Shown here piece by piece: positions 1-5,896 of a DNA stretch of 22,256 nt. Made by a program: the position numbers and the translations under genes. The notes below the pieces were generated by a model. It searched no databases, was not told the DNA's origin, and worked only from the letters and a program-made list of their open reading frames with translations. The DNA is from an uncultured Bacteroidales bacterium (GTDB lineage Bacteria; Bacteroidota; Bacteroidia; Bacteroidales; Muribaculaceae), in contig CASBHZ010000045.1 of NCBI GenBank assembly GCA_949123685.1, positions 1-22,256 on the forward strand. The letters run 5' to 3'. The stretch's first letter is position 1; the number at the start of each line of letters is the position of its first letter.

Positions 1-627
1 GTATATGGACTTGACTCAACACTCGATGCAACGACAATTGCCGGTATTGAAACAAATCCAATGGAAAATGGAGAAGCATCTAAAAGTGCAATATATGGAG
101 TTGCTGATTATGCATGGAACCCCACAGCATATAATCCTCTTGATAATTGGACAAGGTCATTCACAGAGATAATGCCCGGTGCCCCTGACGCTTATGGCAC
201 TTTCGCAATCCATTCCTGCGACCCTCCCAAAAACTATAGACGCAACGAATCATGGAATATTGAAACATTCAAATATAATAACTACACCACCGAACAATTC
301 CTGAATCTCAGAAATGAGTTCAAGAAGATAAAGGAATCTGCAGATTTAATGTTTTCCCAAGGTGGCAACTTGCCTCTTGTCTTAGAGATTGCTCCATGGC
401 TTATTGAACAATCGAACCTAGGCGAGCGAGGGTTGATGGCACTTGACCTAATTAAAGCATATGAAAGCGGTGACAAACAAAAATTCGAAGAGGCATATCG
501 TCAACTTGATTTAATCAATAACATCCAGAAAACCGGGTATCTTGAACACCGCAGTGGAACACTTAAGCTCCAACCCTTTATTGACAATGTTTTATCAGAT
601 CTAAAAAATTATTACGAATCAAAATGA
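1..627 (+). CDS. GH84 beta-N-acetylglucosaminidase, 3' part (5' truncated by window edge)
   Basis: The reading frame is already open at base 1 and continues to a TGA at 625-627, so these 208 residues are the C-terminal part of a longer protein. The ATG at 61 is internal. The stretch NPMENGEASKSAIYGVADYA followed by WNP resembles the end of the catalytic barrel and the start of the helical domain in Bacteroides GH84 enzymes (the O-GlcNAcase/hyaluronidase family, which removes beta-linked N-acetylglucosamine by substrate-assisted catalysis). The paired catalytic aspartates would lie upstream, outside the window. The rest is mostly predicted helix with no further recognisable domain. In Bacteroidales such enzymes are usually secreted glycan scavengers; that role is inferred. 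The stop overlaps the lipB start (ATGA), so the two are probably translated from one message although their functions are unrelated. An assignment to a close hexosaminidase family is the main alternative. Confidence 0.8.
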   Translation, partial: VYGLDSTLDATTIAGIETNPMENGEASKSAIYGVADYAWNPTAYNPLDNWTRSFTEIMPGAPDAYGTFAIHSCDPPKNYRRNESWNIETFKYNNYTTEQFLNLRNEFKKIKESADLMFSQGGNLPLVLEIAPWLIEQSNLGERGLMALDLIKAYESGDKQKFEEAYRQLDLINNIQKTGYLEHRSGTLKLQPFIDNVLSDLKNYYESK

Positions 628-1286
628 AACTTGAAATCATTGATTTTGGATTAAATAATTATCGTGACATATGGGAAGAACAGAAGCGTCTTTTTAATCT
701 ACTGATAAGCTTAAAACGGGAGAAACTGCCTTTGAAAGAAGAATATCTTCTGCTTGGTGAGCATCCTTCAGTATATACTTTAGGATTTCATGGAAATGCC
801 AACAACCTCCTCGCTGACGAAACAAGGTTGAAAAAAATGGGAGCCGAATGTATAAGGATCGAAAGGGGAGGAGACATAACATATCATGGTCCCGGACAGA
901 TGATAGCCTATCCCATATTGGATCTTGAGTCACACAATCTTGGTGTCAAAGGTTACATGAACCTTCTTGAAAGCTGCATAATTGAACTGCTTTCTGAATA
1001 TGGTATAAAAGGAGAAAGGGTTGAAGATGCAATAGGGATATGGATAGGGAAAGGGACACCGTATGAACGTAAGATATGCGCTATGGGTGTGAAATGCACA
1101 AGGTTTGTCACCATGCATGGTTTGGCATTGAATGTAACTACAGATCTTTCCGCCTTTTCAGCAATCAATCCATGCGGATTCATTGACAAAGGCGTCACTT
1201 CAATGGAAAAAGAGCTCGGCTGGTCTCCCTTGATGCAAGATGTCAAACTTAACTTTATAAAAATATTCAATCGGCTGATTTGCTAA
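624..1286 (+). CDS. lipB: Octanoyltransferase (lipoyl/octanoyl-ACP:protein transferase)
   Basis: This 220-aa protein is full length for LipB, which moves octanoyl from acyl carrier protein to the lipoyl domains of 2-oxoacid dehydrogenases and the glycine cleavage H protein in the cytoplasm. LipA then adds sulfur. The family signature RGGDITYHGPGQ is present around residues 81-92. The catalytic lysine is in RKICAMG (K150), and the acyl-accepting cysteine is in INPCG (C184). MHGLALN follows the lysine motif, as in characterised LipB proteins. The start ATG overlaps the upstream GH84 stop by 4 nt, which indicates translational coupling. A strong palindrome 13 nt after the stop should end transcription. 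No key residue is missing. Confidence 0.96.
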   Translation: MKLEIIDFGLNNYRDIWEEQKRLFNLLISLKREKLPLKEEYLLLGEHPSVYTLGFHGNANNLLADETRLKKMGAECIRIERGGDITYHGPGQMIAYPILDLESHNLGVKGYMNLLESCIIELLSEYGIKGERVEDAIGIWIGKGTPYERKICAMGVKCTRFVTMHGLALNVTTDLSAFSAINPCGFIDKGVTSMEKELGWSPLMQDVKLNFIKIFNRLIC

Positions 1287-1298
1287 CCGACTATAACT

Positions 1299-1328
1299 AA
1301 GAAAGTGATCATTAATGATCACTTTCTT
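1299..1328. terminator. Bidirectional terminator between lipB and mlaF (perfect 30-bp palindrome)
   Basis: Two 15-nt arms are exact reverse complements (AAGAAAGTGATCATT and AATGATCACTTTCTT). Folded as RNA this gives a stem of about 12 bp with a small AT loop. The outer arm bases give A-rich and U-rich sides on either strand. It lies 13 nt after the lipB stop and 5 nt after the mlaF stop, between convergent genes, which is the expected place for a shared factor-independent terminator. Confidence 0.8.
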
Positions 1329-1333
1329 TATGC

Positions 1334-2113
1334 TTATCTTTGACCAGCCTCGTATTCTTTTTCAAGAAAAGTTTTGACTTCTCGGAAAAGTTTTGACGCG
1401 AAAACAAAATCATTTAAAGACTCGCTTTTGCTACGGAAAATGTTCTTGTCATTTCCGGTCCAGTCACAATGACCCTTGTTAATAAAAACTATATGCTCTC
1501 CGATGCCGAGGACAGAGTTCATATCGTGAGTATTGATAATTGTGGTTATGCCGTATTCGTGTGTGATGTCGCTAAGCAATTCGTCAATCATGATTGATGT
1601 TCGCGGATCAAGTCCCGAATTCGGTTCGTCGCAGAAAAGATACTTCGGGTTCAATGCGATAGCACGCGCAATCGCCACGCGTTTCTGCATACCTCCTGAA
1701 ATTTCAGACGGGTATTTATCATCAGCTTTATCCAGCCCTACACGTTTAATACAGAAATGCGCCCTCTCAAGTTGCTCAGCCCGAGATAAATTACTAAATA
1801 ATTTTAGAGGGAACATCACATTGCCGAGCACAGTCTCATTGTCAAAAAGTGCAGAACCCTGAAAAAGCATACCGATTTCGGTGCGCAACTGTCTCTTTTG
1901 CTCCAAATCAAGATCTCGGAAACGGCGTCCGTCATAAAGGATCTCACCCTCTTCCGGGGTCAGAAGCCCGATTAGACACTTCATGAACACTGTCTTACCG
2001 GAGCCGCTCTGACCTATAATAAGGTTTGTTTTACCGGTGTCAAATTTTGCATTTATATCATAAAGTATCCTTTGACCGTCAAACCATTTTGACACATTCT
2101 TCGCTTCGATCAT
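1334..2113 (-). CDS. MlaF-type ABC transporter ATP-binding protein
   Basis: A 259-aa ATPase subunit of an MCE/Mla lipid transporter, which moves phospholipids between outer and inner membrane to keep outer-membrane asymmetry. Visible motifs are Walker A GQSGSGKT (residues 34-41), Q-loop near LFQGSALF, signature SGGMQKR (139-145), Walker B YLFCDEP (158-164) and the H-loop NTHD (194-197). The signature SGGMQKR, with Met after the two glycines, is typical of the MlaF/Mkl branch. The start codon overlaps the end of the upstream mlaE-type permease by 4 nt, so the two are co-translated. The substrate-binding MCE (MlaD) gene does not follow here. The downstream palindrome ends the unit. Confidence 0.92.
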   Translation of the reverse strand: MIEAKNVSKWFDGQRILYDINAKFDTGKTNLIIGQSGSGKTVFMKCLIGLLTPEEGEILYDGRRFRDLDLEQKRQLRTEIGMLFQGSALFDNETVLGNVMFPLKLFSNLSRAEQLERAHFCIKRVGLDKADDKYPSEISGGMQKRVAIARAIALNPKYLFCDEPNSGLDPRTSIMIDELLSDITHEYGITTIINTHDMNSVLGIGEHIVFINKGHCDWTGNDKNIFRSKSESLNDFVFASKLFREVKTFLEKEYEAGQR

Positions 2114-2856
2114 TGTAACAAAAGTTTTGTGAGAACAACATCAGCAAGGAGAATCAATATTGAACTTGAAACAACGGCTCTTGTGCTTGCCTGACCAACT
2201 TCAAGAGATCCTCCCTTTACATAAAACCCATAATAAGAAGCCACGGAGGTAATTATGAATGCAAAAAAGATGGTCTTAATAATAGCATACCATATATACC
2301 ACTCATTGAAAAACGATTGGATTCCAAACACATAGTTCTCCATTGAAATCATATCCGTAAACTGAGCCACCAATGCACCTCCCACAAGGCCCATAAACAT
2401 CGAGAGAACACACAGCACAGGAACAAACAGAACGAATCCGATTATTTTAGGCAAAACGATAAAGTTTGCGGCATTCAGTCCCATGATTTCCATGGCATCT
2501 ATCTGCTCCGTCACCCGCATAGTTCCAATCTCAGAAGATATGTTACTTCCAACCTTTCCAGCAAGAATCAGCGACATCATTGTGCAAGAAAACTCCAACA
2601 GAAGAATTTCGCGTGTCGCCAGACCTGTTGAATAAGCCGGAATCATAGGAGATACGATATTTATAGTCATCTGGATACATATCACAGCTCCTATGAATAT
2701 AGATATGATTATAACAAGGGGTATCGAATCCACTCCAAGCTTATTTATTTCAAAAACAAGCTGCTTGAAAAACTCTCTCCATTTCTCCGGCACCCGAAAA
2801 ACTTGCGTTATAAAGGCACAGTAACGTCCAAATGACTTTATTGATGAAACTATCAT
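2110..2856 (-). CDS. MlaE-family ABC transporter permease
   Basis: A 248-aa integral membrane protein of the MlaE/permease family (DUF140), the partner of the MlaF-type ATPase encoded just downstream. Several hydrophobic segments are visible: around residues 45-70 (IPLVIIISIFIGAVICIQ), 85-105, 135-165 (FIVLPKIIGFVLFVPVLCVL), 185-210 and a C-terminal helix. The family hallmark GSNISSEIGTMRVTEQIDAM is present around residues 102-121. This is the loop thought to couple with the ATPase. The length is normal for the family. Upstream lies a 429-nt intergenic region with a palindrome 17 nt before this start and a large foldback element, so the gene may have a structured leader. The ATP-binding partner overlaps its 3' end by 4 nt. 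Confidence 0.92.
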   Translation of the reverse strand: MIVSSIKSFGRYCAFITQVFRVPEKWREFFKQLVFEINKLGVDSIPLVIIISIFIGAVICIQMTINIVSPMIPAYSTGLATREILLLEFSCTMMSLILAGKVGSNISSEIGTMRVTEQIDAMEIMGLNAANFIVLPKIIGFVLFVPVLCVLSMFMGLVGGALVAQFTDMISMENYVFGIQSFFNEWYIWYAIIKTIFFAFIITSVASYYGFYVKGGSLEVGQASTRAVVSSSILILLADVVLTKLLLQ

Positions 2857-2873
2857 GAAACTCTATCATTAAT

Positions 2874-2899
2874 AATGAACATGTTTAAACAAGTTCATT
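2874..2899. repeat. 26-bp imperfect palindrome immediately upstream of the mlaE-type gene
   Basis: The arms AATGAAC and GTTCATT enclose a TGTTTAAACA core. The full 26 bases equal their own reverse complement except for one A/T pair. The element sits 17 nt before the permease start on the minus strand. In mRNA it would form a stem of about 11 bp with one U-U mismatch and a UUAA loop next to the ribosome-binding region. As DNA it could be an operator for a dimeric repressor. The sequence does not decide between these. Confidence 0.6.
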
Positions 2900-2948
2900 G
2901 CTTCAAATTACATAATTCAAATAAGCATCGCCTGCATAAACAACAATA

Positions 2949-3140
2949 GAAGTGATTTAAACTTTTTACGAAATCTTAAATAAAATGAAAATATGTTTTC
3001 TTCATCATCAATCTTCATTAATATTTTGGTATCTTTCCAATATTTCGTCAATCGCATAGCCCGCTATGCTCCTTTCTCAATATTGAAAATATCCCCAAAA
3101 TCTTAACGAAGCTTAACGATGAAAAAGTTTAAATCACTTC
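2949..3140 (-). repeat. 192-bp near-palindromic foldback (MITE-like) element
   Basis: The ends are perfect 19-bp inverted repeats (GAAGTGATTTAAACTTTTT at 2949-2967 and its complement at 3122-3140). Inside, 3003-3060 pairs imperfectly with 3063-3121. The first 27 positions of this inner arm match at 22, and the apex is a perfect 7-bp hairpin (GCATAGC, 2-nt loop, GCTATGC) at 3054-3069. Bases 2968-3002 are unpaired with the other arm but contain their own small hairpin (GAAAA/TTTTC at 2987-3000), giving a branched fold. Several mismatches become G:U pairs only in minus-strand RNA, which is why I assign that strand. Both ends are flanked by ATA, a possible but weak target duplication. I recognise no transposase. 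It resembles a nonautonomous mobile or structured repeat, but copy number is unknown. Confidence 0.7.
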
Positions 3141-3162
3141 ATAATGCTACAATAAGCGCGAG

Positions 3163-3197
3163 CAAAGTTAATAAAAATCTTTGGAATAACTGACAAA
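3163..3197 (-). promoter_or_regulatory. Possible Bacteroidota promoter for mlaEF
   Basis: On the minus strand TAACTTTG (3163-3170) matches the Bacteroidota -7 consensus TAnnTTTG. A TTTG lies upstream at 3194-3197, but the spacing is 23 nt, longer than the usual 19-21. Transcription would start near 3156, just before the foldback element, giving the permease a leader of about 300 nt. The rest of the gene-free stretch, 3198-3285, shows nothing I can interpret. Confidence 0.4.
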
Positions 3198-3285
3198 ATA
3201 GGTTTAAATATCATCGAAATACTTATCTATGAAGTATTTACTATATTGCAACGTATAGTTAATAGTTTTCAATCGGGTCGTTGTT

Positions 3286-3678
3286 CTATGTTGTTATTTC
3301 CACATAGTTACCTTCAGGATCCGCGACAACACTCTCATAATATCCGTCACCCGTTGTTCTCGGTTCGCTCAATATGGTGTAACCATCTGCTCTCAATCGT
3401 TCGGTGAGTGTGTCTACCATTTGAGCGTTTCCTACTGCAATGGCAAAATGCGCCAGCCCTTTCAGGTTGCCCCTGCTTGCCGGATTTTGCATATCTGGGA
3501 TATGCATGAGTTCAATGCGGGTTTTATCCTCTCCAAAAGACAGAAAATAAGATGTGTAGTTTTTGGACAGGTTTGTATATTTGTTGCCACACTTCAAGTT
3601 GAAATATTTGGTGTAAAATGCTCTTAGGGTTTCGAGATCATCCGTCCAAATTGCGATATGTTCTATTCTCATGGTCAT
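3286..3678 (-). CDS. VOC (glyoxalase/bleomycin resistance/dioxygenase) family protein
   Basis: A 130-aa single-domain pair of beta-alpha-beta-beta-beta modules. The vicinal oxygen chelate metal ligands are all present and correctly spaced: H7 (IEHIAIW), E56 (RIELMH), H77 (GLAHFAIAVG) and E127 (NYVEITT). Proteins of this size act as dimers on small-molecule substrates. Lactoylglutathione lyase, fosfomycin or bleomycin resistance and dioxygenase functions all share the fold, so the substrate cannot be told. It is the last gene of a three-gene minus-strand set, starting 9 nt after the DUF1349 gene stops. The start may instead be the second ATG at 3672 (MRIEHIAIW). No terminator is evident after it; the next features are the mlaE promoter region and foldback element. 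Confidence 0.88.
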   Translation of the reverse strand: MTMRIEHIAIWTDDLETLRAFYTKYFNLKCGNKYTNLSKNYTSYFLSFGEDKTRIELMHIPDMQNPASRGNLKGLAHFAIAVGNAQMVDTLTERLRADGYTILSEPRTTGDGYYESVVADPEGNYVEITT

Positions 3679-3687
3679 TCTTTGTTA

Positions 3688-4353
3688 TTAGTTGTTTTCC
3701 ATACTATTTTCCTTCAGCCACTGAACTCTGCGCAAATCGGGCAGATGCTTGATGGAGAAATTCTCAAACTTGGCTGTGAAGCCGTTTCCGTCAGGACAAG
3801 CCCCCATTATTCCCACCATGACCGGACGATTGTCTTGCAGCCAGGCGTTGCGCATCATCGTATACTCCTTGTCATCAAAAGAATAGAAAATTTCCACGGC
3901 ATCAAGCCGGCGCACCGCCTTTATCCATACGAACGGCACAGGTTTGTCCAAAGGTATGATGCTCCAGTCGCTCGTGTGATGCGTCACGACGGTACTGAGG
4001 TTGTATTTGCCGTCCACGAACTCAATCCCTGTCTTGATGTAATTTTCGGGGTCGACGCGAAGCATCAGTCCCGACTGGTCGAAACGTGTCTTGTAGTCGC
4101 CGGATATTTTTACCTTGGCTTCAAACTCCCCACCACGCAGGGTATATAGGAACGGGGCGTCGTCGACGGTAAATCCATAATGGGATATGCGCCAGTAGTC
4201 GGTTTGGGGAGTGACATTCATCGAAAGAGAGTTGCCCTTGATTTCCCATTGTTCCGGTTCGTTGAACCACTGCATCTTTTCCAATGACTGCGCCATGCAG
4301 GCAAATGAAGCGGAAATCACCAATCCGCATAACAATAACTTTTTCATTTCCAT
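3688..4353 (-). CDS. Secreted DUF1349 (concanavalin A-like) protein
   Basis: From the start chosen here the protein is 221 aa. The frame stays open upstream to an ATG at 4395, but that would overlap the preceding gene, and the signal peptide MKKLLLCGLVISASFACMAQ begins at 4347 (MEMKK at 4353). Cleavage is likely after CMA, before QS. The mature part looks like the DUF1349 beta-sandwich family related to concanavalin A-like lectins and YesU: W..EP..W, GEFEAKVKISGDYKTRFDQSGL, then LMLRVDPENYIKTGIEF and a late GPxG-like VGIMGACPDGNGF. Members bind or remodel carbohydrates or have unknown roles. Base composition is visibly richer in G+C than in flanking core genes. It sits between the acetyltransferase (17 nt upstream) and the VOC gene, probably in one operon. 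Confidence 0.82.
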   Translation of the reverse strand: MEMKKLLLCGLVISASFACMAQSLEKMQWFNEPEQWEIKGNSLSMNVTPQTDYWRISHYGFTVDDAPFLYTLRGGEFEAKVKISGDYKTRFDQSGLMLRVDPENYIKTGIEFVDGKYNLSTVVTHHTSDWSIIPLDKPVPFVWIKAVRRLDAVEIFYSFDDKEYTMMRNAWLQDNRPVMVGIMGACPDGNGFTAKFENFSIKHLPDLRRVQWLKENSMENN

Positions 4354-4370
4354 GTATTTTATGTAAAATA

Positions 4371-4928
4371 TTATATTTTCCGTATCACCTGGCAAGGATT
4401 TCCGACTGCCAACGAACCTTCCGGAATATTTTTGTTCACCACGCTTCCTGCACCGATAACACAGTTGTTACCGATTGTGACTCCGGGCAACACACAGACA
4501 TGCGCACCGATCCACACGTTATCACCTATGGTAATCGGCCGGGCATATTCCAGTCCCCGATTTCTCTGCTCCACACCGAAGGGGTGACCGGCTGTGTAAA
4601 ATCCGCAGTTGGGGGCAATGAACACATTGTCGCCGAACTTGACTTTTGCCTCATCCAAGACAACGCAATTCACATTTGCATAAAAATTCTCGCTAATCTC
4701 TATGTTATAGCCGTAATCGCAAAAAAACGGTTGTTCTATCATAAAATCACGCCCTGTCTTTCCAAACAGTTTAATTATAATATCGTTCCTGCATTTGGTT
4801 TCTGAAGGCAGCAGATGATTATATTCATGGCACAGCAGCTTACATGCTTGCCTTTCGGCTATCAATTCTGCATCGTTGTTGGCATCGTACAATTCGCCTT
4901 GACGACATTTTTCTTTCTCACTTATCAT
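4371..4928 (-). CDS. Sugar O-acetyltransferase (maltose/galactoside acetyltransferase family)
   Basis: This 185-aa protein has the layout of the Maa/LacA/NodL family. An N-terminal helical Mac domain (about 1-60, with GELYDANNDAEL) precedes a left-handed beta-helix of hexapeptide repeats (about 70-180, e.g. VKFGDNVFIAPNC, ITIGDNVWIGAHVCVLPGVTIGNNCVIGAGSVV). The catalytic histidine is H115 in YTAGHPF. It transfers acetyl from acetyl-CoA to a hydroxyl of a sugar or other small acceptor in the cytoplasm. It is the first gene of the minus-strand set with DUF1349 and VOC genes and is divergent from the PAS/LuxR regulator. A promoter with consensus spacing lies just upstream. The acceptor is unknown; detoxification or envelope sugar modification are both possible. 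Confidence 0.93.
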   Translation of the reverse strand: MISEKEKCRQGELYDANNDAELIAERQACKLLCHEYNHLLPSETKCRNDIIIKLFGKTGRDFMIEQPFFCDYGYNIEISENFYANVNCVVLDEAKVKFGDNVFIAPNCGFYTAGHPFGVEQRNRGLEYARPITIGDNVWIGAHVCVLPGVTIGNNCVIGAGSVVNKNIPEGSLAVGNPCQVIRKI

Positions 4929-4956
4929 AAATAACCACTTATTTCAATTATCTTTG

Positions 4957-4988
4957 CAAAGGTAAGTTATTGCTATATACTGCGCAAT
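4957..4988 (-). promoter_or_regulatory. Promoter for the acetyltransferase-DUF1349-VOC set
   Basis: On the minus strand TACCTTTG (4957-4964) matches TAnnTTTG exactly. ATTG (4985-4988) lies 20 nt upstream, in the -33 position. The start codon is about 30 nt downstream. The -7 element abuts TATCTTTG (4949-4956) on the plus strand, so the two form a shared near-palindrome centred on TTTGCAAA. Confidence 0.65.
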
Positions 4989-5017
4989 GATTATAAATAA
5001 CCATTTTATTCCCTTTT

Positions 5018-5773
5018 ATGGATAGTAAAGGCGTACTAAACAAAGAGTTTTCAGCACAGGATTTTACAGAAGAGCAGCCGTATGCGGAGATGCTGGACAG
5101 ATATAAGGATATGGCGTATAACTATGCACGTATGGAGAATGCGATTGCCGTATTGAGTGATTTGCGCACCAATGTAAGCTACATCTATTACGGCAAGTTC
5201 TCACGAATGCTTAAAATCGACAAATATGGTAAAGAGGGTAAGGTCTCTTCCATTTGGGAAGAAGAAATCTTCAAACTCATTCATCCAGACGATTTAGCAA
5301 GCAAACACTTACAAGAACTTTGTTTTTTCCATTTTGTCAAACGCCAACCGCAAAAGGAACGTGCCAATTATTATTTAACGAGTAAGATCCGCATGATAAG
5401 CAGAACGAATGGTTATATACCTATATTACACCGAACGTTTTACGTTTATGTTCCGGCTAACGATACTTTGTGGCTGGCTTTGTGTCTTTACAGTCCTCTA
5501 TTGTTTGATATTCCTTCCAAATGTCTGATAATCAATTCCACCAATGGTCAGATGATGGAATTGGATAATCAGAATAACTCCAAAATATTGTCCGACAGAG
5601 AAAAACAAGTTCTGAACCTCATCAATAAAGGTTTGTCAAGCAAAGAAATTGCTACTACGCTTTGTATCAGCATAAATACTGTAAGCCGACATAGACAGGG
5701 AATTTTAGGTAAATTGCAGGTGAAAAATTCGATAGAGGCATGTCGGATAGCAAAGGATCTGAAGTTGATATGA
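5018..5773 (+). CDS. PAS-like / LuxR-type HTH transcriptional regulator
   Basis: A 251-aa DNA-binding regulator. The C-terminal part (about 188-250) is a clear LuxR/GerE helix-turn-helix: LSDREKQVLNLINKGLSSKE, then IATTLCISINTVSRHRQGIL with the recognition helix, then GKL. The N-terminal half has no receiver aspartate signature. It contains FKLIHPDDL (about 85-93), a typical tail of a PAS fold, so a PAS-like sensory domain is likely. No membrane segment is seen, so the signal is probably cytoplasmic. The gene is divergent from the acetyltransferase set and 89 nt away, which suggests it controls that set and possibly itself. A 7-bp hairpin follows the stop. Confidence 0.88.
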   Translation: MDSKGVLNKEFSAQDFTEEQPYAEMLDRYKDMAYNYARMENAIAVLSDLRTNVSYIYYGKFSRMLKIDKYGKEGKVSSIWEEEIFKLIHPDDLASKHLQELCFFHFVKRQPQKERANYYLTSKIRMISRTNGYIPILHRTFYVYVPANDTLWLALCLYSPLLFDIPSKCLIINSTNGQMMELDNQNNSKILSDREKQVLNLINKGLSSKEIATTLCISINTVSRHRQGILGKLQVKNSIEACRIAKDLKLI

Positions 5774-5789
5774 TTTATATTTCTCAAAA

Positions 5790-5812
5790 TCCTTATTATA
5801 AATGGATAAGGA
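5790..5812 (+). terminator. Weak hairpin after the LuxR-type gene
   Basis: TCCTTAT (5790-5796) and ATAAGGA (5806-5812) form a 7-bp stem with a 9-nt loop, 16 nt after the stop. The downstream sequence is only mildly U-rich (AACTATTTC), so terminator function is uncertain. Confidence 0.3.
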
Positions 5813-5820
5813 AACTATTT

Positions 5821-5868
5821 CAAAATTACTAAAAAATTTGGAGAGGAAATCGGTTTTTAGTAATTTTG
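5821..5868. repeat. Perfect 15-bp inverted repeat enclosing the udk promoter
   Basis: CAAAATTACTAAAAA (5821-5835) and TTTTTAGTAATTTTG (5854-5868) are exact reverse complements separated by 18 nt. The right arm contains the whole -7 element of the udk promoter, and the -33 TTTG (5837-5840) lies just inside the left arm. A transcript from this promoter would begin after the repeat, so it is more likely a DNA-level signal than an RNA hairpin in the udk message. It could also act as a terminator stem for the upstream regulator. Confidence 0.75.
5837..5868 (+). promoter_or_regulatory. Canonical Bacteroidota promoter for the udk-lptB run
   Basis: TTTG (5837-5840), a 20-nt spacer and TAATTTTG (5861-5868) match the Bacteroidota sigma consensus in both boxes and spacing. 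Transcription should begin near 5875, about 20 nt before the udk ATG. Confidence 0.8.
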
Positions 5869-5896
5869 CCTAAAATAGAATAAACATATTTCAATA

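Noticed and set aside
2946..3143. ATA target-site duplication around the foldback element
   Set aside because: Three AT bases in an AT-rich region are too little to claim a duplication.
4354..4395. Upstream ATG for the DUF1349 protein
   Set aside because: It would overlap the acetyltransferase gene and place 14-16 residues before a perfect signal peptide.
5821..5868. Invertible (phase-variable) promoter at udk
   Set aside because: The inverted repeats are only 18 nt apart and the -7 box is within an arm, unlike Bacteroides invertible promoters; no invertase gene is nearby.
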